DNA from: Pocillopora verrucosa
Lineage: Eukaryota > Cnidaria > Anthozoa > Scleractinia > Pocilloporidae
Length of the DNA: 64,000 nt
Direction of reading: 5' to 3'
Assembly: GCF_036669915.1 (NCBI RefSeq)
Contig: NC_089315.1
Span: 472,439 to 536,438 of the forward strand
In this document: positions 37,301 through 51,100 of the stretch, in pieces
Layout: every line of letters starts with the position of its first letter
How positions within the stretch are numbered: position 1 is the first letter of the stretch
Program-made: the position numbers and the translations under genes
Notes under the pieces: generated by a model
The model's input: the letters and a program-made list of their open reading frames with translations, nothing else
Told to the model about the DNA's origin: nothing
Databases searched by the model: none

Positions 37301-40300
37301 AAAGTTAATGGTTACCTCAGGCGAGGATAATGGTCTCATTATTTTCTCTTGGTTTTAATAGTTCTTAAGTAATTCAAAAAAGGCAAAAAACTTGGTTTCT
37401 AATGACGATTTTCAAGTTTCTTATTTAAAATTTGCACACATCATACACAGTTAATATTGTTTTTTTCTGTTTCGTTGGAATTTTTTTTTTGGCTTTGTTT
37501 GCAATTTTCAGTATTTTTTTTCGTTGGCAATTAACTTATTGCCATTAGACAGCTGGGTCTTTATCGCTTTCTATGCTCAGAAAGCTGGATGATTTGAGAA
37601 GTTATAGCCTTAGTCAGCTCAACTAAGGCATGACTTTAAGAGTGCTTCTTCTTACGACGCTCTGCGAAACATAGATTTTTTTGTTTGATTCTATCAGTTC
37701 AGCTCAGTTATTTATGTGATAAGGTGGGTGTATTTAGCTTGAAATGCTGCAAGCAGTTCCATGATTATTCAAATCATTTCTGCCAGTTCCATTAATTTAT
37801 GTCTTCTTAGGGGTTAGAATGTAGGCTCAAAGAGTAAAAAATCGGAAAGGCAAATCCTTGACAGGTAACATTAAGTAAGAAAGAAGTAAATGGACGTGGA
37901 TTGCAATAAAATTTCAAACCTATACACGTTAGATCATTACAGGCTATATTTCTTAGGATATATACAAAATTTTTAAGTTGATATTTCACTGAACAGGCCG
38001 ACGTGTAATAGATCGGTACAAACACTTTTTTCATAGTAATTTTTTACAAGGTTAGGATCAGGCAGACTGAACAAGTTTTAAAGAATATATATAAAATGAA
38101 AGGAAAATACCGAATATGTCTTGTATTGTTGATTTTTACGCATGCTGTTTTACAATTTGTTTTCTATATCTTCAGTAATTTTGAGGTCACTCGAAATTAT
38201 TGTTTCATTTTTAACATAATAATGCACTTTAGAATTCCAATTTACTTAAACGTGCAGAATAACTTTATTTTCTGATCAATTTTTATAACTGATCCAGAAA
38301 TAATTGCAGGTTCATTTTGTTCTTGGATAAATGGATAACTTTTTTCCTCTCTACTCGGTGTGAGAAGATATGCACGCCAATGAAAGTTAATCAAAGATAA
38401 ACTGACAACAATATGAAACAGAGATGAGAGTAATGCGACTTTCACTTGTTATCCGCTTTACGTGAAGAAAGTATAATTGCGTTATTTCAATTCGGACAAA
38501 ATTTGATGCAATCTTGATCAATATAGGACGAAAAGTCTCGGTTATCAAAAATGACAAACAAAATCAATAGCTAATGGGTTGTTTTGTTTTTTCATTTTCA
38601 ATATCTATTTATCTGAAAATCTAAAGAGGAGATACCATTTTATTAAAATGATAATTGAATTGAAATAGACGACATGATGTGTTTTCATTACACCACTCGT
38701 CTAATTTTAATTTAACAGCAGACAAATCATCCCAAAATAAAATATTATTGCTATTCAAGCCGGGACCAAACAAGAATTGGCTAGATTGTTTCCCTAGGGC
38801 AAAATCATATCAGATGAACCAGATATTAATTAGAGCGAAAAAAATATAAGTATACTTGAAACGCTTCTGTATGGTGTTCTATTAATATCATTAAGGGATA
38901 TTACAATTTGTTATTTCATCATTTTATATTTAGTTTTATGGGAAAATGATCTTCAACTTTTCCAAACAAACCAACATATACCATTTGTAACCTTTCAAAA
39001 CCATATACCCCTTTCCAACTGATGATGACAAAAATGCAAGTCTTTGAAGTTTTCTGTCTCTAATGTGACTGAATATTGATAAGCAGACATTGGATTGTCA
39101 CCCAACAGGTGTAGGTAATCCTCAGAATTCTTGGTAGGGATGTGCCCCCCTCCTCCCCGCGGGGGTGCCAAGGCCAGTGGAGAGTGTTGTAAGGTCTATG
39201 CCGAACTTCCCCGCACTATACCGGTAACACTGTCTTGTAGCCTTGGTAACAGAAAACGGAAAGTTTGACTTCTCGAGGCTTTCAGTTCATATTTTCAAAG
39301 TTAGCACGGAAAATTATATTGAACATGGCATGCAGTTGTTGCTGTTAAAAACGATTTGAACGCTTCTCAGAGACGTAAGGGGGGACATTACACAACTAGA
39401 TTCAACTGATATTTGCATGGCGTTTCAATGTGAAGCGAGAAAGTCAGTTTTAAATTATTTTCATTTGGAGCGAGAAAAAAATTACAAAAACCTGCATTAT
39501 TTCAAAATAAAAGATAGCAAACTTTGTGTCCTTGTATCACAAACTACATCTTACATGAACTTATTTTCACCATTGTGTTCAAAACTAAAATCTAAATGGC
39601 TGTGAAAAAAATGTTTGTGTCAGTTAGTTTAGGGGAAAAATGATGAAATATGTTTGTCTTTGTTTTAACATAACTAATTTACCTTTGTACTCAACCATAC
39701 GCATTATCTTTGAGTAGTCCTGAAAATCTTCGCAATGAATAGAACTTCCGTAATAACGCTTGGCTTTTAACTTGGAATCAAATATTAGTTCGTATAAAAG
39801 CCATTCTTCGTCTTCAATTTTCAAAAGAGATCATGTTACGCGCGTCCTTTACTTTTCCGGCTGTGAATTACAATTGATTTTTTTAACATCCATCTTTCAA
39901 ATATACACACTACCTTCGAGTCATATACTTATAAATTAACAAAGATTTCGCGTCGACCGCTACAGGGGCGGCTAGGTTTAGGCGACCTAATTATTTTTAA
40001 ATGACAAAATATATATCATTTCCAATGATGGTGATATTTGGCAATTTCTTGGTCACGTATTTCGTTTTTTCCATTACTATTGCAGAACGACTACTCAGTT
40101 TTTTGTTTGGCATAACCACAGCAGGGAGCAAACAAAACTTATTTTGTGTTTCTGACAAGCAGTGCATCATAAAAGAGTTGTGAACTGTTGATTTTCAACT
40201 GTGATTAAAATTCAGATCCGCCAGGTGAACTGATTCGGACATAATAAACAAATTGTCAATGACGAACAAGGGACCATTCTCCGCGAGATACTCCATGAAA

Positions 40301-42095
40301 ATTAGTTCAAAACCTGATGATTTAAACTAGCCGAAAATGTACGAAATGTAAAACATCGCTACCAACCTTTGTCTTTCATTCTCTCACCTTATATTTCGCG
40401 GAAACTACGAGTGATTCCTCACGGATCACCATTATCATTCTCAAGTTTGACGCATTCAACAAAGATTTTAATTCTACTGGTGCGAAAAACCAAAACAGGA
40501 CGTTACATATACGACTTACGCACCTCATAATAAAACTCTCGAGATATTATTTTCTCCAGTACAGTCCTAAAATTAAAACCATGCTTTACAAATAGATCCA
40601 TCCGGGCAGTTTCCATCAATTGGTTTTAATCTTTCATAAAAATTTCATCGTTCCTTAAAAATTCTGCGTTTCGGTGCAGTGAGATGAAATCTATTTTGGA
40701 TAGATTTGCACGGTATCAAAGCCTTAAGATTTTAGTTATTGACACTTTTTGAAAGGAAAACTGGCAACAAAACCGACCGGAAAATAAGCGTCATAAAAGA
40801 TCCTTCCCAAAAACACAGGAGAACCATGATTCGCGAACACCTTTTCTTGATTATCGTTCTTTGGAGGGATTATATGAACCCCTTTACAGACAGACAGTAA
40901 TAAGGAAATAAAGAGTGTATGTACTCACCCACCACGTCTAAGGAATATGCAACTGTGCAAAGAAAAGCTCAAAACGAAATGTTTCCCAAACACGACGGCT
41001 CTCCTGCAGGGGACATGATGTATTGAAGTTTTTCAATTCACACACGAGCTTGTTTCAATCGCAGGCCGGATGGATGAACACGATAAACAATTTATTGCGC
41101 TGGTTTGACGGTGAACGTAATAATTTTTCAATAAGCCCTATAGGATCTGAGCTGCCAGAATTGCTCTGTATACGGATATTAAGCTTCCTATTCACAAAAT
41201 AACCGCCTTAATGATGTAAGATGGAAGCTTCAGTGTCAAAATCAGTCCAGGACGACAGAAGAAAGTTTTTCCCGTAAATGAAAGCTCAAGTTGAGTGAAG
41301 AGTGTCAAGTTTCTTCACATTTATTCCAAGATTATTTAAACCATTGTATTCAAATTCATCTGCCCTCGAATATTAAGGGGTTATCATACTTAACTTAAAA
41401 AAAAAAAATCAGAGATCGCATTTCCCCGACATGAATGAAAAAAGAAGACATAGTGCTACTTAACATCATTTTTAAGATGTCTACAATTATTTTCGTTTTA
41501 TCGAAATCAATTGTGAAAATAAATACAATTCTAAAAAAGGGACAGCCGTCTCTAGTCAGTTATTAAAATGGAAGATTTGCTGTAGCTTCTAATCTGCGGT
41601 ACTGTTCAATTTCATGAAATATTATAATGACAAAAGAATTCCGAGTACATCACATTGCTCATTCAAACAATATGCAAATGATGTTCGGTCAATAAAATGA
41701 AGTCTTGACTTTCGTCACTGCGAAAAAATGCTATCCACGTTTCTCAAAGATACACTCAGGTTTTAATTTGCGGTTTTAAAAGATAACAAAATTGTTTCAT
41801 TATCAATAAGAAAAAGAGATGTAACTTTTGATTCTGTTTTAGAGTATTCCATACCAAATCAGAATTACACAACCATGCCAGAACTTGTCCAGTGTGGTTT
41901 CCCACGAGTAAAAATCAGAAGCGTTATACTTCTTTTACGTATCGAAAGATCTTCTTTAACTACCCAGTTGTTTTACACGGAAATAAGTTATTCAACCAGT
42001 CAACATAGTCGTGAGAGTTCGAAGAAGTGAAAAAAGAAATAAATGTGGATGAGGGGAAGGGGGAGGGACATGAACCTGTTCCATGCGCTCAGTTA

Positions 42096-42702
42096 GGGCC
42101 TGTCTGCATGGATGTGAGGGACCCCAGGTAGGTAAGGTAACCCTCCTGGCCGTGGTCGAAAAATAGCCCGCGTTTACATACAATCCTACAACCTCAGGAT
42201 GCCGCGGTGAAGTTAAGGAGTTGACGATGTCATTACGGCGACGTGTGGTAAAACGTTGCCGAAAAGACGTAATTTTTTCTTCGAAGATTTTCGCCAATAG
42301 CTCGATGCGTTAACCGTTTCAGACGGTACAACGTCTTCATTTCGGTACATGTGAATGTATAGTTGAGTTCAATGTAAAAACGTGACTCAATCGCTGTCGA
42401 GGTTTCAGTGCTAACAGGACGTAAAAATTGGTGTTTTAACGTTTAGACTTTGCATGGGACGGCTAGAAAATGTACGAAAAATTTAACACACTCGTATTTT
42501 GTTATTTTTTTCTCATTTGATGTTAGTGTAACACGAACGCCTCCCCGGCTGACAAGGTTACCCTACCCATCAGGCCGGGCAACCCGCCTAGGTGGGTCAC
42601 CCCACCTATCACGTAAACATGCTCAGGATAAAATGAGAGATTATATGGACAGGCGGGTTACCTCACCTTCCTGGTGTCCCCCACCTCCATGTAAACAGGT
42701 CC
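42096..42702. mobile_element. Harbinger/Tourist-like MITE, copy 2
   Basis: A 607-bp element with ends GGGCCTGTCTGCATGGATG and (reverse complement of the right end) GGACCTGTTTACATGGAGG, flanked by TTA on both sides (42093-42095, 42703-42705). The ends and the inner AGGTAACCC blocks match copy 1 at 15006-15307. This copy is twice as long and has additional internal AACCCGCC/GGTTACC palindromic blocks near 42550-42660, perhaps from a nested or tandem copy. Open frames inside it have no coding character. Confidence 0.7.
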
Positions 42703-43105
42703 TTAATAAAACAAGGTGCGATAGTAACCAGCGCGACAGTAAAAAACGCGTTATTTTCTCGACTCGACTCAACCCTCTCTCGTTTTTCGCCCTTCCGTTA
42801 CTTTTACGCCGTTTAGCATCGTGTTCCGTTTTGCTAACTGAATGCCTGGCACAGGTTAGGTTTTAAAAATCGAACACAAAGAAAGATACAACACAAATTT
42901 TTGGGTTGTTGCCTCTGGCGCTGAGTATTGTTCTTAATCAGAACGAAACCTTACATTAGTAGTTTTACACAAAAACACCGAAAAGGAAGGTAAACTAAAA
43001 AGTTTTAAGGATTGGCCAAGGATGGGCCAAGGATAGAGAAGAATGACACCGATCGATTATAGTGAACTCCGATTGCTCTAGATGATAAACGGTCACGTAT
43101 CTCAT

Positions 43106-46100
43106 TTAATCGTCTCCTTCACCATAGTCATCAAAAATATCGTACGCCTCAATATCATCGTCCTGTTCAAGCATTTGCAAGTAGTTTTGAACGCCTTCGT
43201 GTCCTGCCCACTCCTCTCCTATGAGTTCTAATTGAGAAGCCGATGCCTCCGTTCCGTCCCCCAGCTGTTCCTGTTTAAGTCTCTCAGCTAGTTCAGTAGT
43301 CCGTTGGTAAAGAATGGATCTGATCTGATCACTTGTGCCTGGTAAACACCAACCATCACGCTCGTGACACTCCTCTTCCTAGAGAACAAATAAAAAAAAC
43401 CCATCTTTTCACAAACGTTATCACTTAAAAACACGCACGCGGAAGAATACACACACATGCACCTTTTGCAGTAGCCAATTTTAACTAAATAGAAATTAAA
43501 AGGAATTTTTGCAGCTGAAGAACCTGGTAAGAACAAAGTAGAATCAGACTAAAACCTTGAAAATTCTTAGTTTGCAAATGATAAAAATGACTAGTGAAGT
43601 ACACTATATTCAACGAGTGGAGAATTTGTGACGATTCGCTCCTGACAAAGTAACTACCATGAAACAATTAGTATGAGAAAGTGAAACCTGAAAAAATAAC
43701 TAAGGTGTCAACACGGCTTGTACTTCTACCTTACAGATACCTGTGGGGTGCTATCATCAACAAACACAGTTCTTAGTTTACAGTCCTAAATCTACTTGAA
43801 GAACCATGCATTCCTTTCCAAGTTTAATACATGTAAGGAACACATGCCAAATATGTTAATAGAATGCAGAAAAAGACATCACAATGTATATATGTTTTCC
43901 ATTAATGCATTAGTAGTTATTGTAGTAATTTACCTGGCCATCATTTCTGCTGAGGAGTCTTTGAATCTCTGGGTCATGAAGGTCACATACTTGATAAAAC
44001 AGCTGTTTCTGTATCGGCATTTTGTTAGGAGTAAAGACATATGGTAAATCTGGTTCTTGATTTTGCTTCTCCTCTGCTTTTTTCTCACTGTCCACCATAA
44101 CAACTTCTTTAGCCAAAGTTCCCTGCACGCTGTTAGTTCTTCTGACCAAATTTGGAAGAACATATTTGCTTAAACTTCTCTTTGCTTTGATTGGAAGATT
44201 TTTAGCCCCTTTCCTGCTACCAACACGGAAGTCAAGCATCTGATAACTGTTAGAGGCAAAAATTTTAGACATGGAAAACAAAATAAAGTTTTAATAACAT
44301 TTTCAATAAGTCTGCAAACTTACTTATGAAGTTCAACATATTCATATTTCTATCCTCACTGTTAAAACAAACTTTTGTTGAAATTGTTCTTGAGAAATGT
44401 TATTTGATGAGATTATCAGGAAGTTAGCAACTACTGGTAGTTCAAAATGACTGAAACTGATATCTGCCATTTGAACCCAGAATGGCGAGCAGACCACCAT
44501 TTTGAATTGCCCTCTTGTGGAAATCTCTCAACACTGGAAATGTTGTACAATAATGATAAACAAACTCTACTGCCCATCATTGAATGAAAAAAGAAAAACA
44601 AGGAAGACGTAGTAAATTTTTATCACATTTTTTGTTCTTATATATATATTCTTTAAGTTTTTGCTTTTTCGTTTTCGCTCTTCTATGACAAATAACATAC
44701 TAGTATATTCAAATACTAGTATATTCAAATTTCTGCATGAAAATATCTGAGTGTGCATAATTTACTGCATCACCTAGAGACAATAATATTATTCAGCTGA
44801 ATTGTTTATGCAAATTTAACTTACATTTTGGCACTGGGGTCTTTCCGTGGATCATATCCAATTCGCGTCCACAAAGTCCTCCATGGTCCATTAAGCCAAT
44901 AATAAGCTGTGCAGGCCAGCAGTTGTTTTAGTCTTTCTTGTGATGCACTTGTTATGTGGCATTGTAATGCTGAGCGGGACCAAATAGGCCTGTTGGCAAA
45001 CAGTTTCTTTGTGACATCCACAAGACCATCTTTTGGCCGATTTGCAATTTCTTCTGCTTTAGGATTTGCAGCAGTGGGAACTTCATGGGTATTAAAATTG
45101 ATGGCAATTGCATAAACTGGTCTTCTACTTCTCGCTCTTGTTCCAACCAAGCTGGAAACCAGGTAATAACAATTTTAAAGAATGCTAGCTACTTTCAGTA
45201 ATGATTGACAAGAGCACAAAACAAAATCAAACAAACAAAATGAAATCAAAGACAAGAATATTTACTGGAAACAAGGAGTTTTATAGATCTGTTTTGAATA
45301 TCTTTACTCCCCAGGCCTCAAAAGTAATTCCCCCCTACTACCTGCCCTTCATTTCCTACAAAACCAGTTCAATGAATTTGTTGTTGTGTAAAATAATACC
45401 CCCTTGCTTGATATTTTTCTTAATTCTTGTCACATTATAGTTTTTTGGTAATGTGAGGAGAAGCTGTTTCCTGATCACTTATCAATCTTTGTGGTGAAAG
45501 GTTTTCTTAAAGTCAAGTTTATTTGTGTAAGTAGGTAAGCCTTTATACAGGCCTAGTGGCCCATGGGCGCGGCACTTAACTCCGGTTTCATTAGCATGAA
45601 GCAGCTAGGAGTATTGCTACTCCCCTGTGGATGGGATACTAGTCCATCGCAGGGTTACCCTCAGCATATTTGCTGGTACCCATTTGTACACCTGGGTGAA
45701 GAGAAGCACTGTGAGAGTAAAGTGTCTTGCCTAAGAACACAACACAATGACCCCAGCTAGGGCTCAAACCCAGACCACTCAATCTGGAGTCAAGTGCGCT
45801 AACCATGAGGCCACCACGCCTCCAGGTTAAGATCACAAAATGTCTACCTCTACCTTTCTTCATCCTTTTCATTTCCTTGATCAGTTTTATTGCCTCGTGG
45901 TGCAGACTCTGCATTGTAGTTGTAGTTTATTGGATGATCAAACCTTGTAAACACTGGAGGTTGTAAATGATAAGGGACATCTTGATTTAATACAGCTCCA
46001 TCAGTGACTTGTTTCAAGACATCAGGCAAGTCAGGAACAAGGTATTGAAAATCAGCCATAACTTCAAACCTAAAAATAAACAGGTACCAGATGTAACATA

Positions 46101-47871
46101 AAAAGAGCTTGTTTCTGTGGAACTTATATACCACTAACTTTCAGCATCAAATCCAAGTATAACATTATACCTATCAATCAACTGTTGAACCTAAGAATTT
46201 AAAATGTTACTAATATACTGTGGTTCAAAACCTTCTCATGAGGCTGAGTTAATCTGTAGTCCAAAGAGTACTAAAAGTTGCACATTAAAAGTACTGGATC
46301 TTTCTGTGGCTTTTTGGAAGATTTCAAACAACTCACAAGAAGAGACATGAAACACCTTGAGATCTTTTTCCCCTTTAATTTAAGCAAGTCTTGATAAAAA
46401 TGATTGATATGGCTTATCATATACCACATTTCCAGAAAAAAGATTTTGAGTTTCCAAGAACAAACTGACTCAGATTTCCGTAACCAGTAACCAAATGTCC
46501 TTTCTGAGGACTTTTGTGAAACTCAAGTAGCAGCTTTGCATGTCAACAAATGGAAGATTTTGCTGAGAAATAAAATGATCAGTTAAGCAAGTGTTACAAA
46601 TTAAGGGGATTAAATTTAATGATCATTTTCTGAAGTTTAACATGGAAAAATCCATTTGAAGCCATTTTATCCTGAATTGCTTTATGTTATTCTCTGGTGG
46701 GTGCTTTACTGAGATAGCCACCTACTTCAAATCTTATTGAAAGCACTGATAAATATAAGGTATTATAAAATGGTTCATCAGTTTTTACAGTCTGTCATTG
46801 GAATTACCATATGGTTATAGGAATAATTAAACTTAAGTATTGTCTTTTGGCACACAGTTATGATGGCAGGTATCCACCCTTCTCTCTATCTAGGCCAATG
46901 GAATTGCCAACAAAGATCACCCTTTACAGGAGTGGCTGGGCAGGAAGAAGGGGAAGGAGGGAGTGGAACATGGAACACTAACACACCAAGTCTTACCAAA
47001 TGAGAAACTAAAGTATCTTAAGGTTGATAAATATTAATACCAAGTACATAGAGTATTTTTGTATAGAAACTAGTGTCTTCATGCCTAATACTAAAAATTC
47101 ATGATGCAAGAGATAATTTTCACCATTAGGGTGATAAGAAAATATTACTTGTAAAACCTATACCTAGGAGAAAAACAAGACCCAAGAGCCTATGGGACTA
47201 CAGGTCTGTTTTAGAATAGTATGGCAGGGTTATACAGAAATCTTTCAGTGTTTCCTTACCCGGTAATTTTAACCTTGGTCAAACGTACATTTACCTACCT
47301 ACGGTGGAATCCTTGTAATTAAGAATTCAGTAGGGAATTAACTATCTCTTCTTCACAAAACAATAAGTGATTAACAGCACCATATCCAAATTATTTGGTA
47401 GTTAAATTCAGCCCAGATTCCGTTTTCCTAACACCGCTTTCCCATATTGGTAAAGTGTATACCATACATTATCAAGTTGATATACACTTACTTGAATGAA
47501 TTTCCAACTATCCCCAATATCTCCTGTTCATATTTCACTACTTCCGTCTCACCGTTTCCTCGTTGTTGCTTTTTCTTTCGCCGTTTCACTCTCAGTAGTA
47601 AGTTTGCAGTAGCATACCGATCACCACACAATGAATGAGCGTAAGGATCTTCAGGACGAAATGACAATTCTAATCGTCGCGTAGGAATTGAGTAAGTCCT
47701 TGACACTGCTTCCTCACCTCCTAGGGTTTCAAGCATGTGATTTTCATCTTTTATAAAACCTGGATATTCTATTCCGACGAATTTGACTTGATTTACTGTG
47801 ATCTGCCCATTGTTTGAGGAAGAAAGATCTCCAGTTGCAGGGTTCTCTGAGATTCCTACGCTTTCCGCCAT
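43106..47871 (-). CDS. GTF3C5: General transcription factor 3C subunit 5 (TFIIIC63 homologue), complete
   Basis: Five exons join in phase on the minus strand: 47871-47492, 46069-45854, 45151-44825, 44246-43934 and 43378-43106, giving 502 residues. TFIIIC binds the B box of tRNA genes and recruits TFIIIB and RNA polymerase III in the nucleus; this subunit contributes to A-box-side DNA contacts. The order of conserved blocks matches human GTF3C5: VGIEYPGFIKDENHML, RRLELSFRPEDPYAHSLC, MADFQYLVPDLPD, GPWRTLWTRIGYDPRKDP, YQMLDFRV, LPIKAKRSL, FYQVCDLHDPEIQRLL and ERDGWCLP. The C-terminus is acidic (EQDDDIEAYDIFDDYGEGDD), as in the family. The length is close to the human protein. The ATG in MAESVG follows an upstream in-frame ATG five codons earlier; either could start translation. 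The start faces QTRT1 across 326 bp. Confidence 0.93.
45525..45826 (-). mobile_element. tRNA-derived SINE in GTF3C5 intron 2
   Basis: The minus strand begins with a tRNA-like head (GTGGCCTCATGGTTAGCGC, then GGTTTGAGCCC as A- and B-box-like sequences). It continues with a conserved body (CTTAGGCAAGACACTTTACT, then ACCCAGGTGTACAAATGGGTACC). It has the same orientation as the gene, and its head starts 26 bases inside the intron, next to the exon 2 donor. A diverged relative lies at 51830-52100. The SINE superfamily could not be fixed by eye. Confidence 0.7.
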
Positions 47872-48197
47872 TTTGTTTGTTCTCAAACTCTCAACCGCTG
47901 ATTATAAATACTGGGGACGTAGATGATTTTTAAAAAATAAATAAAGAAGAGGCGGGGGAGGGCTGGGAAAGCCGGGATAGGGAATGTGTTCGTTTTAGTT
48001 ACATTTGAAAGCTTCAATATGTTTGGAAATTTATTTAAGCAGTACCATATGATTTATAAGACGATTCTATGCAATCAAAAGAAGATCAGTCGATTGCAGT
48101 TAACAAATTATTTCACTTCGGTCCAAAACCAACAAACATAGCTTACCCCTCCCCTACCGGTGTTTTATATTACTACCAGTCAGCGGTCTAAATCAAC
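47872..48197. promoter_or_regulatory. Shared bidirectional promoter region of GTF3C5 and QTRT1
   Basis: The two start codons are 326 bp apart and point away from each other. The interval has no clear TATA box at the expected places and contains both 5' UTRs. ATGGCGGA-type start contexts occur at both genes (CCATTTTGTT reversed, and AACATGGCGGACG). Divergent control is inferred from spacing alone. Confidence 0.6.
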
Positions 48198-51100
48198 ATG
48201 GCGGACGAGAAGTGCCTTGAAACGTGTGCCTTGAGTTACAAAGTTATAGCAGAATGCTCCACAACAAAGGCTCGAACTGCTATTCTAACTTTGCCACATT
48301 ATGAAGTAAAAACTCCAGTATTTATGCCTGTAGGAACTCAGGGAACAATGAAGGGTTTGACCTCTAAACAACTTACAGAGCTGGACTGTCAGATTATTCT
48401 TGGGAACACGTACCACCTTGGAATGAGACCGGTAGAGAGAACAAGAGATCAGGAGCATTTTAATTGCATTATTATACGGTTCTAGCTCTTAAAAATCAGT
48501 TCATGAGATAAATTTTAACACACAGGGCACAGAGATATTGGAAAAAGCCGGGGGACTACATGGATTTATGAATTGGAAGAGAGCCTTATTAACGGTAAGT
48601 TGCCTGCCAAAATATTAATATTGCCTGAGTCGAAACACGCTTTAAGAGAAAAGAACAGTAATTGTTTCGAGTGGTTAACAAATTATTATTTACTTGTTTC
48701 CAACATAAAGGACAGTGGTGGATTTCAGATGGTATCTTTATTGAAATTAGCTGAAATTACTGAGGTAAGCCACTCCGGTCTTACAACCCTTTTTACTTCT
48801 GTTTCTCCCTGACTCATTTTCGCACAAGTGTTCTCCTTGTCAAATTTAAATATTGTCATTGAAATTTCTTCCCAGCCAACAATTTTTCTTGGACTTACCA
48901 TCTGAAGTTGGTCAGTACAAAATGCAGACTGTAGACCAGGTACAAAATGCAGACTAGGTAAAAAATGCAGACTGAGAATTTAAACTGTTTTTTCCATCTG
49001 ATACATGATAAAATGGCATCTCACAACTTACCGAGTGTCACAGAATTTTTTTTTCAAGGAATGTCTTTCACAATCATTTGCATTATTACAAGTGGAATTT
49101 TGTAACATGGTACATACACTGATTTTTACATATTAATATTTGTGGAGTTACCAAACAGATGAGAGATAAACAAATGGCCCATCAATCAGTGAGTGTACAC
49201 CCCTGAATTTTGAAAATAAACCAAATTGAAGAAACAGTTTTGATCATGGTCTGCATTTTTGTCATCAAGATGAACACATATTGGTTAAAAAGATGATGAG
49301 TATGGAACGCGTGCAAAGCTTTCAATTGTTTCTCAAAAATTGCGCCTGTTAATTATTCAATTCTGACATCTTGCATGTGAAGTGAAAAGACTATATGAAG
49401 ACTTGAAATTCTATTAAGAACAATTGTGTCTGCTTAGTGAAAAACTGAAAACAACAGCCACTTTGTTATAAAACAAAATATACAAGGAAAAAGGCAAGGA
49501 ATATTCCATAATAGTGCAAATGATTGTGAAAGGTGATCGCGGAAAAGGGATTGTGTGACACTTGGTAAGTTGTAAGATGACATATTATTACATATCAGAC
49601 AAAAAAACAGTTTAAATTCTCAGTGTGTACTTTGCAACCAGTCTGCATTTTGTATGCAGTCTTAATTTTGTACTGACTGCATCTGAAGTAGAGGAAGAAA
49701 CAAATTGAGCTGATTGAAATACCTAAAATAAAGAGAAAAATCTGAACCCCCCATAAACGGAGACGGATTTTACCAGTAAAGATTTATATGTGCACACAGA
49801 GATTCCTTTAATTTCTTTTTCAAAGGAAGGTGTTAAGTTCCAGTCTCCCCATGATGGTAAAGAAATGCTACTTACCCCTGAGAAGTCAACTGAGATCCAG
49901 AATTCCATAGGAGCTGATATCATAATGCAGCTGGATGATGTGGTCAGCAGTACTACAACAGGTAACCTGAATCAGTATGGCAACCTTGGCAATCTGCTTA
50001 CAATCTCTTTCAAAGATTTGTCATTTTCAGCCTGACTGTTCAATGGCAAATATAGCAGATACTTAATATGCTCATAACTGAGCTATCTTTAATGAAAATG
50101 TATCTAAGAGTATGAAAAAGAATGAAATGGAAGTGGAGTTGATGCACAGTGGTAAATGTAATCCTACAACCAGTGACAACTAGAGGATAAGACCTTTTGA
50201 ATCATAATTACGAATATTTTTGTGAAGCCCCTGTAGATGATTCCAGTAACAATAGCATCAATAAGAGATGTTGTTTGTACCAGGAAGGTAAATAGATTAG
50301 CCTGCTAGTTGGTATGGTAGGGTTATTACTCGTTAGGTCAACTTTTTACAAACATCTTTGCTTTACTCAAATCTTCAAAAAGGAGAGAAATGAGAGAAAA
50401 CTTATAGGATCCTATATTTCAACCATGAACTAAATTCTGTTCATTTTACCATTGAATCATTAAGACAGATCAAATAAATACAGATTGAACAATATTTATC
50501 CTGATGCCAAAATGAACTAGTGACCCCAGATTTGGACAAGAGTAGAACTTAAAAAGTCCCTTACCATCCCAAAAAGTAAATCTTATCCTATCTTATAGAA
50601 ATGTTTCAGTCAATCCTTTGGCTAAAATCCAATCATTGCCTCTGTAGGTCCAAGAGTTGAAGAGGCCATGTTGCGCTCAATCCGATGGTTGGACAGATGT
50701 ATATCAGCCCATGCTAAGCCAACACAGCAAAACCTTTTTGCAATAATACAGGGAGGATTAGATCCAGAACTTAGAAAGACTTGTATAAGAGGTACTTTGT
50801 TTTACAAGCATCATCCATCATCAGTTCATCTGATTTATCTATTAATCCTAACCATTACAATTTCCTCAAATGTTATTGGAGCATTAGCTGCTTTAATTTT
50901 CACTAATAAGTCCATTCAGTTGTAATCAGACTGTTGGCTGTAATCAGACACTGGTAATTGGACAGTTGGAGCTTCCAATCAAACTGAGTCCACTCAGCTA
51001 AATTTACCAATCACAGAATTTATCACAATAACCATTATGATAGCAACAACCACTTTTCCTGAAGAACTACTGGGGAATTTCCAAAATGGAAGAATTTTTA

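Larger units (their letters stand above)
28000..42090. other. 14-kb gene-poor AT-rich region
   Basis: No convincing multi-exon gene. Isolated splice-flanked open stretches exist: + 28834-28979, - 29319-29420, - 29690-29850, - 30764-30844 and - 33005-33093. None links into a model I trust. Simple repeats occur at 31150-31335. A GC-rich patch at about 39110-39240 (GTGCCCCCCTCCTCCCCGCG) looks like part of another dispersed repeat. Confidence 0.4.

Noticed and set aside
42450..42866. Plus-strand 138-codon frame overlapping the MITE
   Set aside because: Covers repeat sequence, has no domain, no splice context and no conserved composition.
45201..45440. Plus-strand frame sharing IFTPQAS with a frame at about 8.2 kb
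   Set aside because: The short shared peptide is most likely chance; it lies in an intron of GTF3C5 on the opposite strand.
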